Part shown: piece after piece, positions 44,126 through 54,200 of the stretch
Numbering within the stretch: position 1 is the stretch's first letter
How the letters are laid out: each line of letters starts with the position of its first letter
NCBI RefSeq assembly: GCF_007754155.1
Contig: NZ_CP037423.1
Span: forward strand, 5,948,567 to 6,012,566
Length of the DNA stretch: 64,000 bases
Source: Stieleria neptunia
Lineage (GTDB): Bacteria > Planctomycetota > Planctomycetia > Pirellulales > Pirellulaceae
Direction: 5' to 3'
Position numbers and translations under genes: made by a program
The notes under the pieces: generated by a model
Told to the model about the DNA's origin: nothing
What the model saw: the letters and a program-made list of their open reading frames with translations, nothing else
Databases searched by the model: none

Positions 44126-45352
44126 CTAAGCGTCAAACAGGCTGATAGGCAAAGATTGTCGTGGCACAGGCAATTTCAGTGCGGTGCCCAACCACTTTTG
44201 TGCGACTTCCTGGTACATGTTGCGAAAGTCGGTGGTCATTTGCAGGTCACCGTCGACGAGGTCGGACAGTTTGGGTGTTGATCCGATCAACCCGGATCGG
44301 ACTTGGCTGCCGGCAAGGAAGACGGGGCCGGCGGTTCCGTGGTCGGTTCCTTCGGAACCATTCTCGGTGACCCTCCGGCCGAATTCGCTAAAGCCCATCA
44401 CGCAGATTCGATCGGAGATTCCTGCAGCCTCCACGTCGTCCATGAACGCTTTGACCGCATCGGAAAATTCTCTGAGCAAACGCGCGTGCGACGGCAATTG
44501 AGCCGCGTGGGTGTCGTAGCCGCTGTGGATCGCGTAGTAGATGGGCGTTTGAAAACCGCTTTTGACCATGGTTGAAATGGTCTGCATGCGCTGCCCGAGC
44601 CTTGTGGACGGGAACTTGGCACTGCCATCGATTCTATCCTCGATGTTTTGCTCCAATACACTCGCCGTGGTGATCGCGTTTTGCATCGTCTGATCGACGA
44701 ACCGGGCAAGCGAGGAGTTAGGCGTCTGGTCGTTTTGAATTGTCGGTTGTGCGACGGCGGGTCGACGAAGTCGCAAGTCGCTTAGGCTAGACAGTGTCAC
44801 GGCGGTCGAGCGACGACTTTGGATGGCCAGTGGTGGGGATTCGTCGCCGACCAATATCATGTCGGGATCTTTTGCTCCACCCCCGATGACGGCTTCGCGG
44901 GTTGTGTCCATCGCCTTGCCAAGCCACCCGTGGGATCGCAGCGTCTCTTCGCCGCCGACCTGGGCCGAGTGCCAGATCGCCATGCTCGTGTCGTGCGAAC
45001 GACTCGGGTTCGGATAGCCGACACCTTGTACGATTCCAAGCTTACCTTGTTCAAGCAGATCCGCCGCAGAACGCATCGACGGGTGAAATCCCACCGACTC
45101 GTCAATCTTGAGTAGCCGATCCGTCGACAATCGCAGTTTCTTGCGGTGCTTTGCGTAACCTTCGTCGGCATAGGGGACGATCGTGTTGATTCCGTCATTG
45201 CCGCCGCTCATCTGGATCACGACCAAGATCTTGCCGTTTTGTCCCGGCAGAGAACGGTCGTCGGCCACCACTGCCCGGCTGACCAGCGAGGTCATTGCTC
45301 CCAACACTACGGTGGAACTCTGGTCAAGAAAGCGTCGTCGATTCGTTTTCAT
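44126..45352 (-). CDS. DUF1501 protein with Tat signal
   Basis: A 408-residue protein. MKTNRRRFLDQSSTVVLGA is a twin-arginine export signal. DUF1501 stretches follow: ILVVIQMSGGNDGINTIVPY, GIVQGVGYPNPSRSHD-SMAIWHSA, GYDTHAAQLPSHARLLREFSDAVKAFMDDV, GFSEFGRRVTENGSEGTDHGTAGPVFLAGSQV. The TDHGTA pattern relates it to the alkaline phosphatase/sulfatase superfamily. It follows a DUF1800 gene by 29 bases, the usual pairing in planctomycetes and proteobacteria. Exact role unknown; an envelope or surface function is inferred from export. Confidence 0.92.
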   Translation of the reverse strand: MKTNRRRFLDQSSTVVLGAMTSLVSRAVVADDRSLPGQNGKILVVIQMSGGNDGINTIVPYADEGYAKHRKKLRLSTDRLLKIDESVGFHPSMRSAADLLEQGKLGIVQGVGYPNPSRSHDTSMAIWHSAQVGGEETLRSHGWLGKAMDTTREAVIGGGAKDPDMILVGDESPPLAIQSRRSTAVTLSSLSDLRLRRPAVAQPTIQNDQTPNSSLARFVDQTMQNAITTASVLEQNIEDRIDGSAKFPSTRLGQRMQTISTMVKSGFQTPIYYAIHSGYDTHAAQLPSHARLLREFSDAVKAFMDDVEAAGISDRICVMGFSEFGRRVTENGSEGTDHGTAGPVFLAGSQVRSGLIGSTPKLSDLVDGDLQMTTDFRNMYQEVAQKWLGTALKLPVPRQSLPISLFDA

Positions 45353-45381
45353 CGTTTGTTCCCGTGTCTTCGTGGATTCAA

Positions 45382-46737
45382 CTAACCGAGTTGCGACGCC
45401 GGTCGCCGAAGGATCGCTTCAATGTCGCCGGGTGCATTCTCGTGACCTAGAAGCAACGTGCTCGCGAGCTTGGATTGATCAGCCGGTGTCGAACAACCCT
45501 GTTTGATCGCCAGCGCCTCGATGTCCGGTGGATGGTTCGGGCGATGCAACTCGCCCCGACACAACGCGGACACATAGTTGGCGCGGCCGATCATCGTTCG
45601 GGTCGTTAGCCACGACCGACCGCCGGGCCATCCGAATACATTGGGTGGATAGAACAAATCTTGGCCGAGTTTGGACGCCCATTCTGCGAGCAACAAGGTG
45701 CTCGGCGGCGGATCGAGCATTTCCAAGGCTCGTAGAGGTCCGATCATGAACTGAATCGGATCATGCACACGATTGCCAATGTTGGTATCCGAAAAGAACG
45801 TTTCGCTGCGGAGAATGGTTTCAACAGCCCAGCCAATATCCAGGTCGTGGTCGCGAAGACCGCCGGCAAGTTCGTCGAGCGCGTCATCGGTGATGACAGC
45901 TTCGCCAAAAAACGCTTCGCACAAACGCATCGCGATTCGACGGGCAAGCGGTTCCTGCTTCAGCAGAATGTCCAGAACGTCGTCACCGTCAAAACTCCCC
46001 TGCTCACCGAGTATTTGTTTGGTTCCACCATCGTGGTAAGCCATCACGTGCTCGAAATCGCCGCCGCGGACCGTCCAGCCGGTGAGTGCTCGGGCGACTT
46101 CTTTCACATCGGTTTCGCTGTAGTGTCCGACCCCCAGCGTGAACAGTTCCATCAACTCGCGAGCGAGGTTCTCGTTCGGTTTGCCTTTTCGATTGGCGTT
46201 TGCATCCAGCCAGACCATCATCGCCGCATCCTTGATGACCGCTCGCAACAGATCGCCGAACTTTCCCAACGCATGTTGTCGCATCAAGTCGTTTTGGCGT
46301 TTCATCATCGCGACATTGGCGACCTTCAAGTTGCTGGTGGCAAAGTGATTGTGCCACATCAGCGTCATGCGTTCGGTCAGCGGATCACCGCAATATAGCA
46401 TTCGATAGAACCACCACGCCTTCAGCCGATTGATGTCACCGGAACTGACCGCAGCGTCACCGATCAGTTGCTGAAGTGAATCAAAATCCGTAGCGGAATT
46501 CGTCAAGGCTTTCGGTTCGCCTCCGATTCCAGCATCGCCGAAACTCTTGGTGAGATTCGCAACGGTCAGGATTCGGCTGACCGCATCTTGTGGACCGGCG
46601 TCGATGTCTCGTTGCAACTCACCCCAATTCGCACCGAATCCGGCTCGTCGGTGAAGGTGATGAACAAGGCGCAAATCCCACGGACGAGACTCAGTCGGCT
46701 CATAAGGCTTCCACTCGGCTAGGTTTGCGACTTTCAC
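45382..46737 (-). CDS. DUF1800 protein
   Basis: A 451-residue protein. Diagnostic stretches: HLHRRAGFGANWGELQRDID, LKAWWFYRMLYCGDPLTERMTLMWHNHFATSNLKV, RQHALGKFGDLLRAVIKDAAMMVWLDANANRKGKPNENLARELMELFTLGVGHY-E-DVKEVARALTGW. These are the DUF1800 conserved blocks. The function is not known beyond co-occurrence with DUF1501. The start was set at GTG 46737, with AGAAGGAA about ten bases upstream; the earlier TTG at 46758 overlaps that ribosome site. It forms an operon with the DUF1501 gene. Confidence 0.92.
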   Translation of the reverse strand: MKVANLAEWKPYEPTESRPWDLRLVHHLHRRAGFGANWGELQRDIDAGPQDAVSRILTVANLTKSFGDAGIGGEPKALTNSATDFDSLQQLIGDAAVSSGDINRLKAWWFYRMLYCGDPLTERMTLMWHNHFATSNLKVANVAMMKRQNDLMRQHALGKFGDLLRAVIKDAAMMVWLDANANRKGKPNENLARELMELFTLGVGHYSETDVKEVARALTGWTVRGGDFEHVMAYHDGGTKQILGEQGSFDGDDVLDILLKQEPLARRIAMRLCEAFFGEAVITDDALDELAGGLRDHDLDIGWAVETILRSETFFSDTNIGNRVHDPIQFMIGPLRALEMLDPPPSTLLLAEWASKLGQDLFYPPNVFGWPGGRSWLTTRTMIGRANYVSALCRGELHRPNHPPDIEALAIKQGCSTPADQSKLASTLLLGHENAPGDIEAILRRPASQLG

Positions 46738-46857
46738 GGCTGCAATTCCTTCTCGCAATATTTTCCTGCCATTGCATCAGACTCAAAACGATATTTGTCT
46801 TTTTGCCGACACGCTCCAAGCTCAGAATTCGCGCCGGCTTCCGCGCGGATACCGCCC

Positions 46858-49800
46858 TCACAAACAACTCCATCCAATGCGCATCGGTACGTACATATAG
46901 CGAGAACGCTTCGATGAAGTGCGACCGAACTCGTCCAGGTCGATGACATCGCCGGGCTTGGTATCCGTCAGGTCAATCGTGAAGTCAACTTTCTTGCCGC
47001 TTCGATCGCGAGCCTTCATCTTATAGACATGACCTGCCATCAAACCCTTGATCTCAAATTCGCCATCGTTGTCGCTATGGCACCAATGAATCATGAAGTC
47101 CAATGGCGGAGCGTTTCCGCTTAGCAAGCACTCCCCGCAGGCAACAAAGTATCGCGCCGCGGGAAGACCGGTTTCGTTCTCAATCAAACGTCCGGTGACT
47201 CGCACGGACGGTTCGAGTTTGACAGCGATCTCCGGCGGTGCGGTGCCTTCAAGCCGATACTGTCCGACGAGCGTTTCGTCTTGGTTTTTAAAGAACAGTT
47301 GACGTGGCCCCTTGCCGTCATAGCCGTTGACCGTGAACTGATCAGTCAAGCGAACCTTGTCGTGATACTTTGGGCTCCAGTACTTGTCGCCCTCCGTTAA
47401 CCCGAGGGCGTAAAGGTCCGAAACCGGTTTTCCATCGGGGCCGACGACGCGACCGGGAATGCGGACGCCACCATCGAGCGTCAGGTCAGTCGTCAATGAG
47501 ATTGCGTCTTTCGCCGGATTGATCTGTTTTACCAGGTGCCAATTGGAGGCCTTGATGGGAAAAGGCGTTGTGGGAAGCGTGCCAACGGACTGATCATAGC
47601 CTTCGATCGTTTCGACGCCGGTTGCCAACGGATAACCCGGATCGAGCGACGTGACCAACAACACGCCGGGTCCGGGCAGACCGAGCAAACGATACCGGCC
47701 ATCGCTGTCCGTCACGTAGCGCTGCTCAACCCGGACAGGATCTAACCTCAACTTGGGGTCCCATCCGGCTACATCGATCGCGTATGGGTTCTCACTCAAC
47801 GCCATGTAGTCGATCGCCGCCGATCGTGGTTCGCCAGTTTCTATATCCGTGATACGCCCTTCGATGCAGACGCCCCGCTTGAGCTTGATTTCGATGCGTT
47901 TCGTCTTGCCATCCTCAAGACTCAGAGAAACTTCTTGCGGTGCGGGCAGGTAAGGCTCGGACTTTGGCGGAACGGCTTCAAGAATGTGGCCTTCCCCCGG
48001 CGGCATCCCGGTGATACGAAAGCGACCTTGCTCATCGGTCACCGCACGCATGTGGCGGGTGTCCAGCCGCAACTTTGCGTACTTGTGTCTGAATAGTCGC
48101 TCGACAGAGACCAATACGTCTGCGATAGGTTTGCCCGTGTCGTAGTCCGTGACAGTCCCTTCGATTGGAATCGATGGGGCGGCGAAATGGTTAAAGTCTC
48201 GTCCGACGAATAAGTCCTTCGTTCCGTCGGGTTTTTGATCCCTATATGGCAGGCTGACCATCTCCATCTCGCGACCGAGAACATGCACGGGGCGGGCTTC
48301 GATACGTTCGTCTTGAAAGACAAGCGTGGCTAGTTGATCATCGCCAATGCCGCGAATTTGAAACTCGCCGTTTTCGTCCGTCTTGATCGGAGGGAAGAGT
48401 TTTTGCAGCTCGGTTCTGGCAAGTCCGCCAGCGACGCCAGTTGAACTCATCGCGTCATACACGCCCTGCTTCCAAGCATTCTCCAGGGCGTTCATCAACT
48501 GCGGAACGTTTGGTTGACGAAGGCTTTCGACGAACACGGTCACGTTCGACAATCGGTTGCCTTCCAGATCGACCAGCCGTCCCTGTACCGGCTGCGACTC
48601 GGGTCGCAAGACAAGTGTTCTGCTGGCGAACCGTCCATCGCCAAACGCGTCATCGATTCTGGACTGCAGTAGACCTCTCTCCTGACTGGGAATCGGATCG
48701 TCCTGGAACACATCCAGTGGCAACCAATCCATCCCATGCCCATCAGACGTTGCAATAATTTGAACCCGAGCGAATCGAGGGCGGTTGCGGATTTCCAAAG
48801 CCGTTGTTGTGTCCAGTAAGCACTCAAACCGGCCCTGCTCATCCGTTGAACCCAACTCACGCAGCAACCCCTCCCGATTCTCCATATTCACTTCACTATT
48901 GAACTCGAACGATGTGACGGCCAACCAGATCTTCGCTCCGCCAATCGGGTCTCCACTCTGTTCGCGAACGATACCGCTGATCGCAAGCTCGTTTGAATCC
49001 GCTTCTGACTTGGCGGTCGATTCATCGATCTTGTTCTGTGCCGTTGCCATGGTGAGGGTGCCGAAGCAGATGGCTGCCAGCAAACCGACCGTTGAAACCA
49101 GTACAAATGCCCATCCGCGTTTGCTCAATAAAGTTTGCGTGTCGCGGTTCTCATCGAGTAGCCCCGCGACGCGTTGTTCCAATTTCCAACGTGATGCGAA
49201 GAAACCGACGCTTCCAGGGAGCGTTTCGGGCTGCTGGACGAGTTGAGCCAACGACAGCAGCGTGCGGCTGTAGAGGGGTGCATCGGTCGTCGCCAAGACG
49301 AAATTGTCGCAGACCTCTTCGCGGGCTTTGGCGAGTTCGCGGTTCAGCCTTCGCACCAGCGGGTGCGGCCAATAGATCGCTGCGACGAGGTTTTGCAACA
49401 CAACGACAATCGGGTCTCGCCGGACGACGTGAGCGACTTCATGAATCAGGACATCGGTTAGATCAGTCGGACTCGACTCCGCAATCAGCTGTTTGGGAAG
49501 GACGACTGACCCGGCAAAGATTCCCGCGGCGAGCGGGCCGCTGACTTCATCGGACGCAAGCAAGCGCGGCATGCGTGCTTCCTTACAACCGGCCAACGCA
49601 CATGCTTTTGTGAACGCTGCCACGTAATCAGGATCTGCGATGGTTTCTGCTCGGCGCAGAATCCCTGCGAGCCGGATCCAGCCTATCGCCATTCGCACCA
49701 GCAACAGCGTCGTGCCCGCCGCCCAAACGGCCGTGGCGATGGTCACGATGATCGCGAGCCACTGCATCGGTGAGCGAGACTCTTCGGACGTCCAAGCGGA

Positions 49801-50223
49801 GGGCTTCACCGGAACCTCGGCAGCCGTCATTGGCTTGCTTACGATGGGCCTATCAGCAAACTCTTCGACGTGGTTCGCGTCCGGGACCGGAGGCGTGATG
49901 AATGCATTGACTTGCTGTGATGGCAAGTGTTGCATCGACAAGTCGTTTGCCGTCATTGGCGGGTCGGTTACGGCAACCGCGGTTGCTGGAACGGATTCAT
50001 TTGGCAAAGCGAGTGCCACCCAGCCACTTCCGTTGGATTGAATCAATGCCGAAACCGCGGGACTGCCCAATACCAATAACAGACCGCAACACAGAATCCA
50101 ATACCGCAGGGCGGCTCGCTTGCGAAACAACATCGCGACGCACAACAAAACCGCTGCCAAAACCGTCGAGTGAATCAAGACGTTGACTCCCCACAGAACC
50201 AGTTGGTCAGAGAGTGTATTCAT
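46858..50223 (-). CDS. BlaR1-like M56 peptidase fused to carboxypeptidase-regulatory repeats
   Basis: An 1121-residue membrane protein. Helices lie at about 12-32 and 40-62, another at 155-180 and one near 375-395 (WAFVLVSTVGLLAAICFG). The zinc site is HEVAH at 261-265, with the third ligand Glu in REEVCD near 302. From about 415 to the end come repeated beta-sandwich units of the CarboxypepD_reg type (ISGIVREQSGDPIGGAKIWL, VQGRLVDLEGNRLSNVTVFV, IEGTVTDYDTGKPIADVLVSV, IEGRITDIETGEPRSAAID, IPGRVVGPDGKPVSDLYAL, VTGRLIENETGLPAARYFV). Classical BlaR1 has a penicillin-binding sensor there instead. The start overlaps the blaI stop (ATGA). It likely cleaves that BlaI on an unknown envelope signal. 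Confidence 0.85.
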   Translation of the reverse strand: MNTLSDQLVLWGVNVLIHSTVLAAVLLCVAMLFRKRAALRYWILCCGLLLVLGSPAVSALIQSNGSGWVALALPNESVPATAVAVTDPPMTANDLSMQHLPSQQVNAFITPPVPDANHVEEFADRPIVSKPMTAAEVPVKPSAWTSEESRSPMQWLAIIVTIATAVWAAGTTLLLVRMAIGWIRLAGILRRAETIADPDYVAAFTKACALAGCKEARMPRLLASDEVSGPLAAGIFAGSVVLPKQLIAESSPTDLTDVLIHEVAHVVRRDPIVVVLQNLVAAIYWPHPLVRRLNRELAKAREEVCDNFVLATTDAPLYSRTLLSLAQLVQQPETLPGSVGFFASRWKLEQRVAGLLDENRDTQTLLSKRGWAFVLVSTVGLLAAICFGTLTMATAQNKIDESTAKSEADSNELAISGIVREQSGDPIGGAKIWLAVTSFEFNSEVNMENREGLLRELGSTDEQGRFECLLDTTTALEIRNRPRFARVQIIATSDGHGMDWLPLDVFQDDPIPSQERGLLQSRIDDAFGDGRFASRTLVLRPESQPVQGRLVDLEGNRLSNVTVFVESLRQPNVPQLMNALENAWKQGVYDAMSSTGVAGGLARTELQKLFPPIKTDENGEFQIRGIGDDQLATLVFQDERIEARPVHVLGREMEMVSLPYRDQKPDGTKDLFVGRDFNHFAAPSIPIEGTVTDYDTGKPIADVLVSVERLFRHKYAKLRLDTRHMRAVTDEQGRFRITGMPPGEGHILEAVPPKSEPYLPAPQEVSLSLEDGKTKRIEIKLKRGVCIEGRITDIETGEPRSAAIDYMALSENPYAIDVAGWDPKLRLDPVRVEQRYVTDSDGRYRLLGLPGPGVLLVTSLDPGYPLATGVETIEGYDQSVGTLPTTPFPIKASNWHLVKQINPAKDAISLTTDLTLDGGVRIPGRVVGPDGKPVSDLYALGLTEGDKYWSPKYHDKVRLTDQFTVNGYDGKGPRQLFFKNQDETLVGQYRLEGTAPPEIAVKLEPSVRVTGRLIENETGLPAARYFVACGECLLSGNAPPLDFMIHWCHSDNDGEFEIKGLMAGHVYKMKARDRSGKKVDFTIDLTDTKPGDVIDLDEFGRTSSKRSRYMYVPMRIGWSCL

Positions 50224-50654
50224 GATTGACCTCCGCGTTTTCGGCCCGGTTTGCGATTCACCTTCTTGGGCGAGTTCGTCTCCGCCGTGTCGATCATCTC
50301 ACGAATCCGATCGGCTTCATCGGCCGACAGTCCGCGATATTCCATGAGCGCTGTGACCATTTCTTCCGGCGAACCGGCGAATAGCCGATCCACCATTTGA
50401 GCAACCTTTGCCCCGAGGGAAGCGGTGCGAGGTCGGTTGGCGGAGTACCAGAACGTTCGGCCTTCGGTCCGGTGCTTCAGCCAGCCACGTTCTTCGAGGC
50501 GAACGATCATCGTTTGGATCGTGTTGCGAGCGACCTCGCGCCGCTTGCCAAGCTCGTCTCGCACCTGTGTGACCGTGACTTCCTCCTGATCCCAAACCAC
50601 CTCCATGATCTCCCGCTGCGCCTGCGTCAGCGGTGTCGTGTCCGGCTTCGCCAT
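50220..50654 (-). CDS. blaI: BlaI/MecI-family repressor (pair 1)
   Basis: A 144-residue winged-helix repressor. PLTQAQREIMEVVWDQEEVTVTQVRDELGKRREVARNTIQTMIVRLEERGWLKHRTEGRTFWYSANRPR is the DNA-binding domain, and the C-terminal helices (MVDRLFAGSPEEMVTALMEYRGLSADEADRIREMI) form the dimer and cleavage region. ATG 50654 was chosen for the family start, with a GAGGGAT-type site upstream. The following M56 gene overlaps by ATGA, the standard BlaI-BlaR order. A 23-base palindrome just upstream is the likely operator. Confidence 0.9.
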   Translation of the reverse strand: MAKPDTTPLTQAQREIMEVVWDQEEVTVTQVRDELGKRREVARNTIQTMIVRLEERGWLKHRTEGRTFWYSANRPRTASLGAKVAQMVDRLFAGSPEEMVTALMEYRGLSADEADRIREMIDTAETNSPKKVNRKPGRKRGGQS

Positions 50655-50676
50655 ATCCCGTATCCCTCGAAAGTGC

Positions 50677-50699
50677 TGCCTACCTACTGCGTGTAGGCA
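50677..50699. promoter_or_regulatory. candidate BlaI operator
   Basis: Inverted repeat TGCCTAC / GTAGGCA with a nine-base centre CTACTGCGT, 23-45 bases before the blaI start at 50654. A partial extra copy GTGCGTAGGCA follows at 50712-50722. BlaI sites have TAC...GTA cores, present here. Confidence 0.6.
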
Positions 50700-50772
50700 T
50701 TGTTGCCGACAGTGCGTAGGCAAGTCAAGCGTTTTCGTAAAAAATAGTTGTCGATGTCGATTGACGCCGGTT

Positions 50773-50802
50773 GTTTACCGCCATAGATTTAGTCGGGTAA
50801 AC
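50773..50802. promoter_or_regulatory. candidate operator of the second BlaI pair
   Basis: Inverted arms GTTTACC and GGTAAAC separated by 16 bases, ending 25 bases before the second blaI start. The arms differ from those at 50677, so each repressor probably has its own site. Confidence 0.45.
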
Positions 50803-50826
50803 GCCGCGAGCCAATCGAGGACGCCG

Positions 50827-51210
50827 ATGAACACGACGCAACTGGGACGGGTGCAACTGCTGATCATGCAGGTGCTCTGGGAAAACGAACGGGCGACCGC
50901 TCGTGAGATCACCGACCGAATCAATCAGTCCGAACCGATCGCTCACAGCACCGTGCAAACGCTGCTGCGAGGATTGGAAGATAAGCAAGCGGTCGACCAT
51001 GAAACCGAGGGACGCACCTTCACGTTCTTTCCGTTGATTTGCGAAGCGGACTTCAAGCAATCGGCGACCCAAGACCTGCTCACCCGTGTCTTCCGCGGCA
51101 GCGTCGAAGGGTTGGTCGCCCACTTGCTGCAAAGCGAAGACGTTTCCGCGGATGAACTCGCTGACCTTCGCAAACTGATCAACCGCCAAGCCAAGAAGAA
51201 GGGATCGTGA
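50827..51210 (+). CDS. BlaI/MecI-family repressor (pair 2)
   Basis: A 127-residue winged-helix repressor: LGRVQLLIMQVLWENERATAREITDRINQSEPIAHSTVQTLLRGLEDKQAVDHETEGRTFTFFPLI, then a short C-terminal helix region (LTRVFRGSVEGLVAHLLQSEDVSADELADLRKLI). ATG 50827 has GAGGA seven to ten bases upstream. It is transcribed away from pair 1, with 172 bases between the two starts, and its stop overlaps the second M56 gene by one base (TGATG). Confidence 0.9.
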   Translation: MNTTQLGRVQLLIMQVLWENERATAREITDRINQSEPIAHSTVQTLLRGLEDKQAVDHETEGRTFTFFPLICEADFKQSATQDLLTRVFRGSVEGLVAHLLQSEDVSADELADLRKLINRQAKKKGS

Positions 51211-54200
51211 TGAACGCTTTCAGTTGGATTGAGTCGGTTTGGCAGATCGGAATGCTGTACGCAGTGCAGTCAACGATTTTGATCTTGGGCGTGATGGCTG
51301 TGGTTCGGCTTTGCCGGGTTCGCGACGCTGCGGTGCTGTCGATGATCTATCGCTTTACAATGGTGGCGGTGGTCGTGTCGCCCCTGGTGACCGTCGGCAT
51401 GAAACAAGCACAAGTCGACGGTTGGTGGCCCGTCACGCCAACCCAGGAGGTGGCGGCCGAGGCGAATACTTCGTTCTCCACGCGTGCGATCGCGATGCCA
51501 AATGAGTTTGCGACCAGCGGCGACGTTCCACCACAGAGAATTGAGAATGAGGCTGTTCCCAATGAACCGGTCGCGTTGGCTGCTTCGGATTTGCAGCCAG
51601 TGTTTGATGTTCCACCGCCAAACGAGCTGGCCGGTGTCGAAGACGTTGGCGACGAAACGATACTGACCACAATCGACGCCACAGCGACAGCCGGCGCTGG
51701 AGCGTTCTTCGTTTGCAGAACAATTGCAGTCGCGGCTTGGTTGGTTGTGTCCCTGGCGTTGCTGATCCGGCACGGCCGAGCTTTTCTGTCACTGAGGCGA
51801 TCCTTGAGACGCAGCGTGCCGGCAAGTTCGGAGATCCAAGCTCTCTGCGACCAAATGGCCCGCGACCTTCAAGCGACGTCGCCGCGAGTCATTTGCAGTC
51901 CGTACTTCGAGAGTCCGTTCTTGTCGGGCGTATGGAATCCGATCATTCATTTGTGCAGTGACGACGTTGGCATGATGGAGTCCAGCGATGATGCGGAAAT
52001 TCGCGATGTCCTCGCCCATGAACTCGCACACTTGAAGCGTCATGATTTGATCGTGCGGATGGTGAACCACGCGGTTCTGTCGCTGCTGTTTTTCCAACCA
52101 CTGCTGTGGCGATTGGTGGATTGGATCGAGGGCACCGCCGAAGACGTTTGCGACGACTTCGCTTTGGGGCTCGGTGCGTCGCGTCAATGCTACGCGCGTC
52201 GGCTGGTTGACTTAGCCGAACGTTGCGACTTTCCCCTTGGCTCCGCCGTCGGAATTGCGTCGGGCAACAGCATGCTCCAGCACCGGGTCAAGCGAATCAT
52301 GGAAGACGGTCGTCGACTCTCAACGGCAGCGGGAACGAAGGCAAAATGGTCAGCAGCAGCCGTGTCGGTGGCAGCCGTCTTGATCGCGGGTTTGTCGTTC
52401 ACTCCTGCGGCGATCGTGTCGGCCGGTCCGCCGAGGGACCTGGCAATCGCTCAACCAGAAACCGACGAGTCGACGCAGTTGCCAGAAGAAAAGCTGGCGA
52501 AAACCGATGCGACGGCCGAAACGCCCACTTCAGCCGAAGTGCCTCTGGGCGTGATTCGCGGGACGATTCTCGGTAGCGACGGACCAAAGGCCGGTGCGGA
52601 TGTCTATTGGTGGCGAAGTCGTGTTTACGACGATGACCCGATGAAGCCCGTCAAGGTCACGACAGATGAGAACGGCAAGTTTGAACTCAAACGCACTGCC
52701 CCAGCACCGGATCAAGTTGGAGTCTGGGAGATGAGTGAACTCATGGTTGTCCGTGCGAAGGGGTACGCCTTCAATACCGCCAGTCCTCGGAAGTTCGGTT
52801 CCGCGACCGGATTCAACCCAGATTGGCCTGAGCAGAATAGCCAACTCCCAAAACCCGGCGCGACATTCCAACTCAACAAGGAAGGCCCCGCCGTGTCAGG
52901 GAAATTGGTCGATATTGAAGGCCAGCCGATCGAGAACGCAAGCGTTCGTATTCGGTGGTTTTCAAAACGCTGGTTCAGGAACAGCGGCGGTGGCATTCAA
53001 AATTCACGCCCAAAAAATCCGGTCCCAGAGACCGAAGAAGATTTGATCCGTGATGTCAATCGCCTTGTTAATACCATCGAGCAGGTGCCGCTCCGCGATG
53101 CCTTGCCGAGGGCGACGACGGATGCCGAGGGTCGATTCAGATTGACTGAATTGCCGGCCGATTGCTTTTTCGAATTACTGATCGAGCGAGACGGTTTTGA
53201 ATCAACCACTCTAGTTGTTCGCAACGACGGTGGTGAAAACGTCGTGACCGTTCCACAAGCCGAGGGCTATGCCCATAAACCGCCAACGAAGTTGTATCCG
53301 CCCAATTTCGAGGCGGTTATCGGACCGTCGTCGGTCGTGATGGGCACGGTGACCGATGCCGAAACGGGACAGCCGATCAGCGACGCTTTGGTGAAGACCA
53401 ATCTCGTCAATAATCAGAAACTGACGTCGACTCGCGAACGTCAACACTGGATGACCAGGACGGATAAAGACGGACGATTCCGAATCGACGGATTGCCGGC
53501 CGGAAACGGCAACCGCTTGATCGTCCATGGACCTAAAAATGAACCGTACATTCCGGTCGAAGCCATCGCCAGCGAATCTACCGGGATGCCGGCAAACCGC
53601 ACTTACAAAATCGACTTCAAATTGAAGCGGGGAATCTGGGCCGAGGGACGAGCGTACGAAGCGGAAACAAATGAACCGTTTCAAGGCACGATTGCCTACT
53701 ATTGGTTTCGCAATCGCGATTTAGAAACCACCTACCCAGGAAAGATTCGTGTCGACGTAGACGGCCAAAATTACACCGATGCAGATGGCAATTACCGCAT
53801 TCCGGTCCTGCCCACCGCTGGCGTGATTGCGTTCAGCACCGGCAACCGCGACCACGCACGCATGGCGGTCTACCCAAGAGGGTACGGCGAATTTGAACTG
53901 ATAAAGTACCGAAATGCCAACGGCGGTTATCCGTATTACGACACCGCGCCGAGTTTCCTCATCCCCGGCAACTACAACCGGGTTGCCCTCGTCGACCCGA
54001 ATTCGGAGGAGTCTGTCGTGAGGGTAGATTTACCGATCAGAAAATCGCAACCCATCCCAGTCACGATCCTCGATCCCGGTGGAAAGCCCGCAACCGCGAA
54101 ACTGGAAATCTATGGCGGCAATGAGCGGTGGGGATGGCAAGATAAAATGCCAAAGGACTTTGTCGTGGAAGATCTACTTCCTGATGAACGCAGAAAAGTG

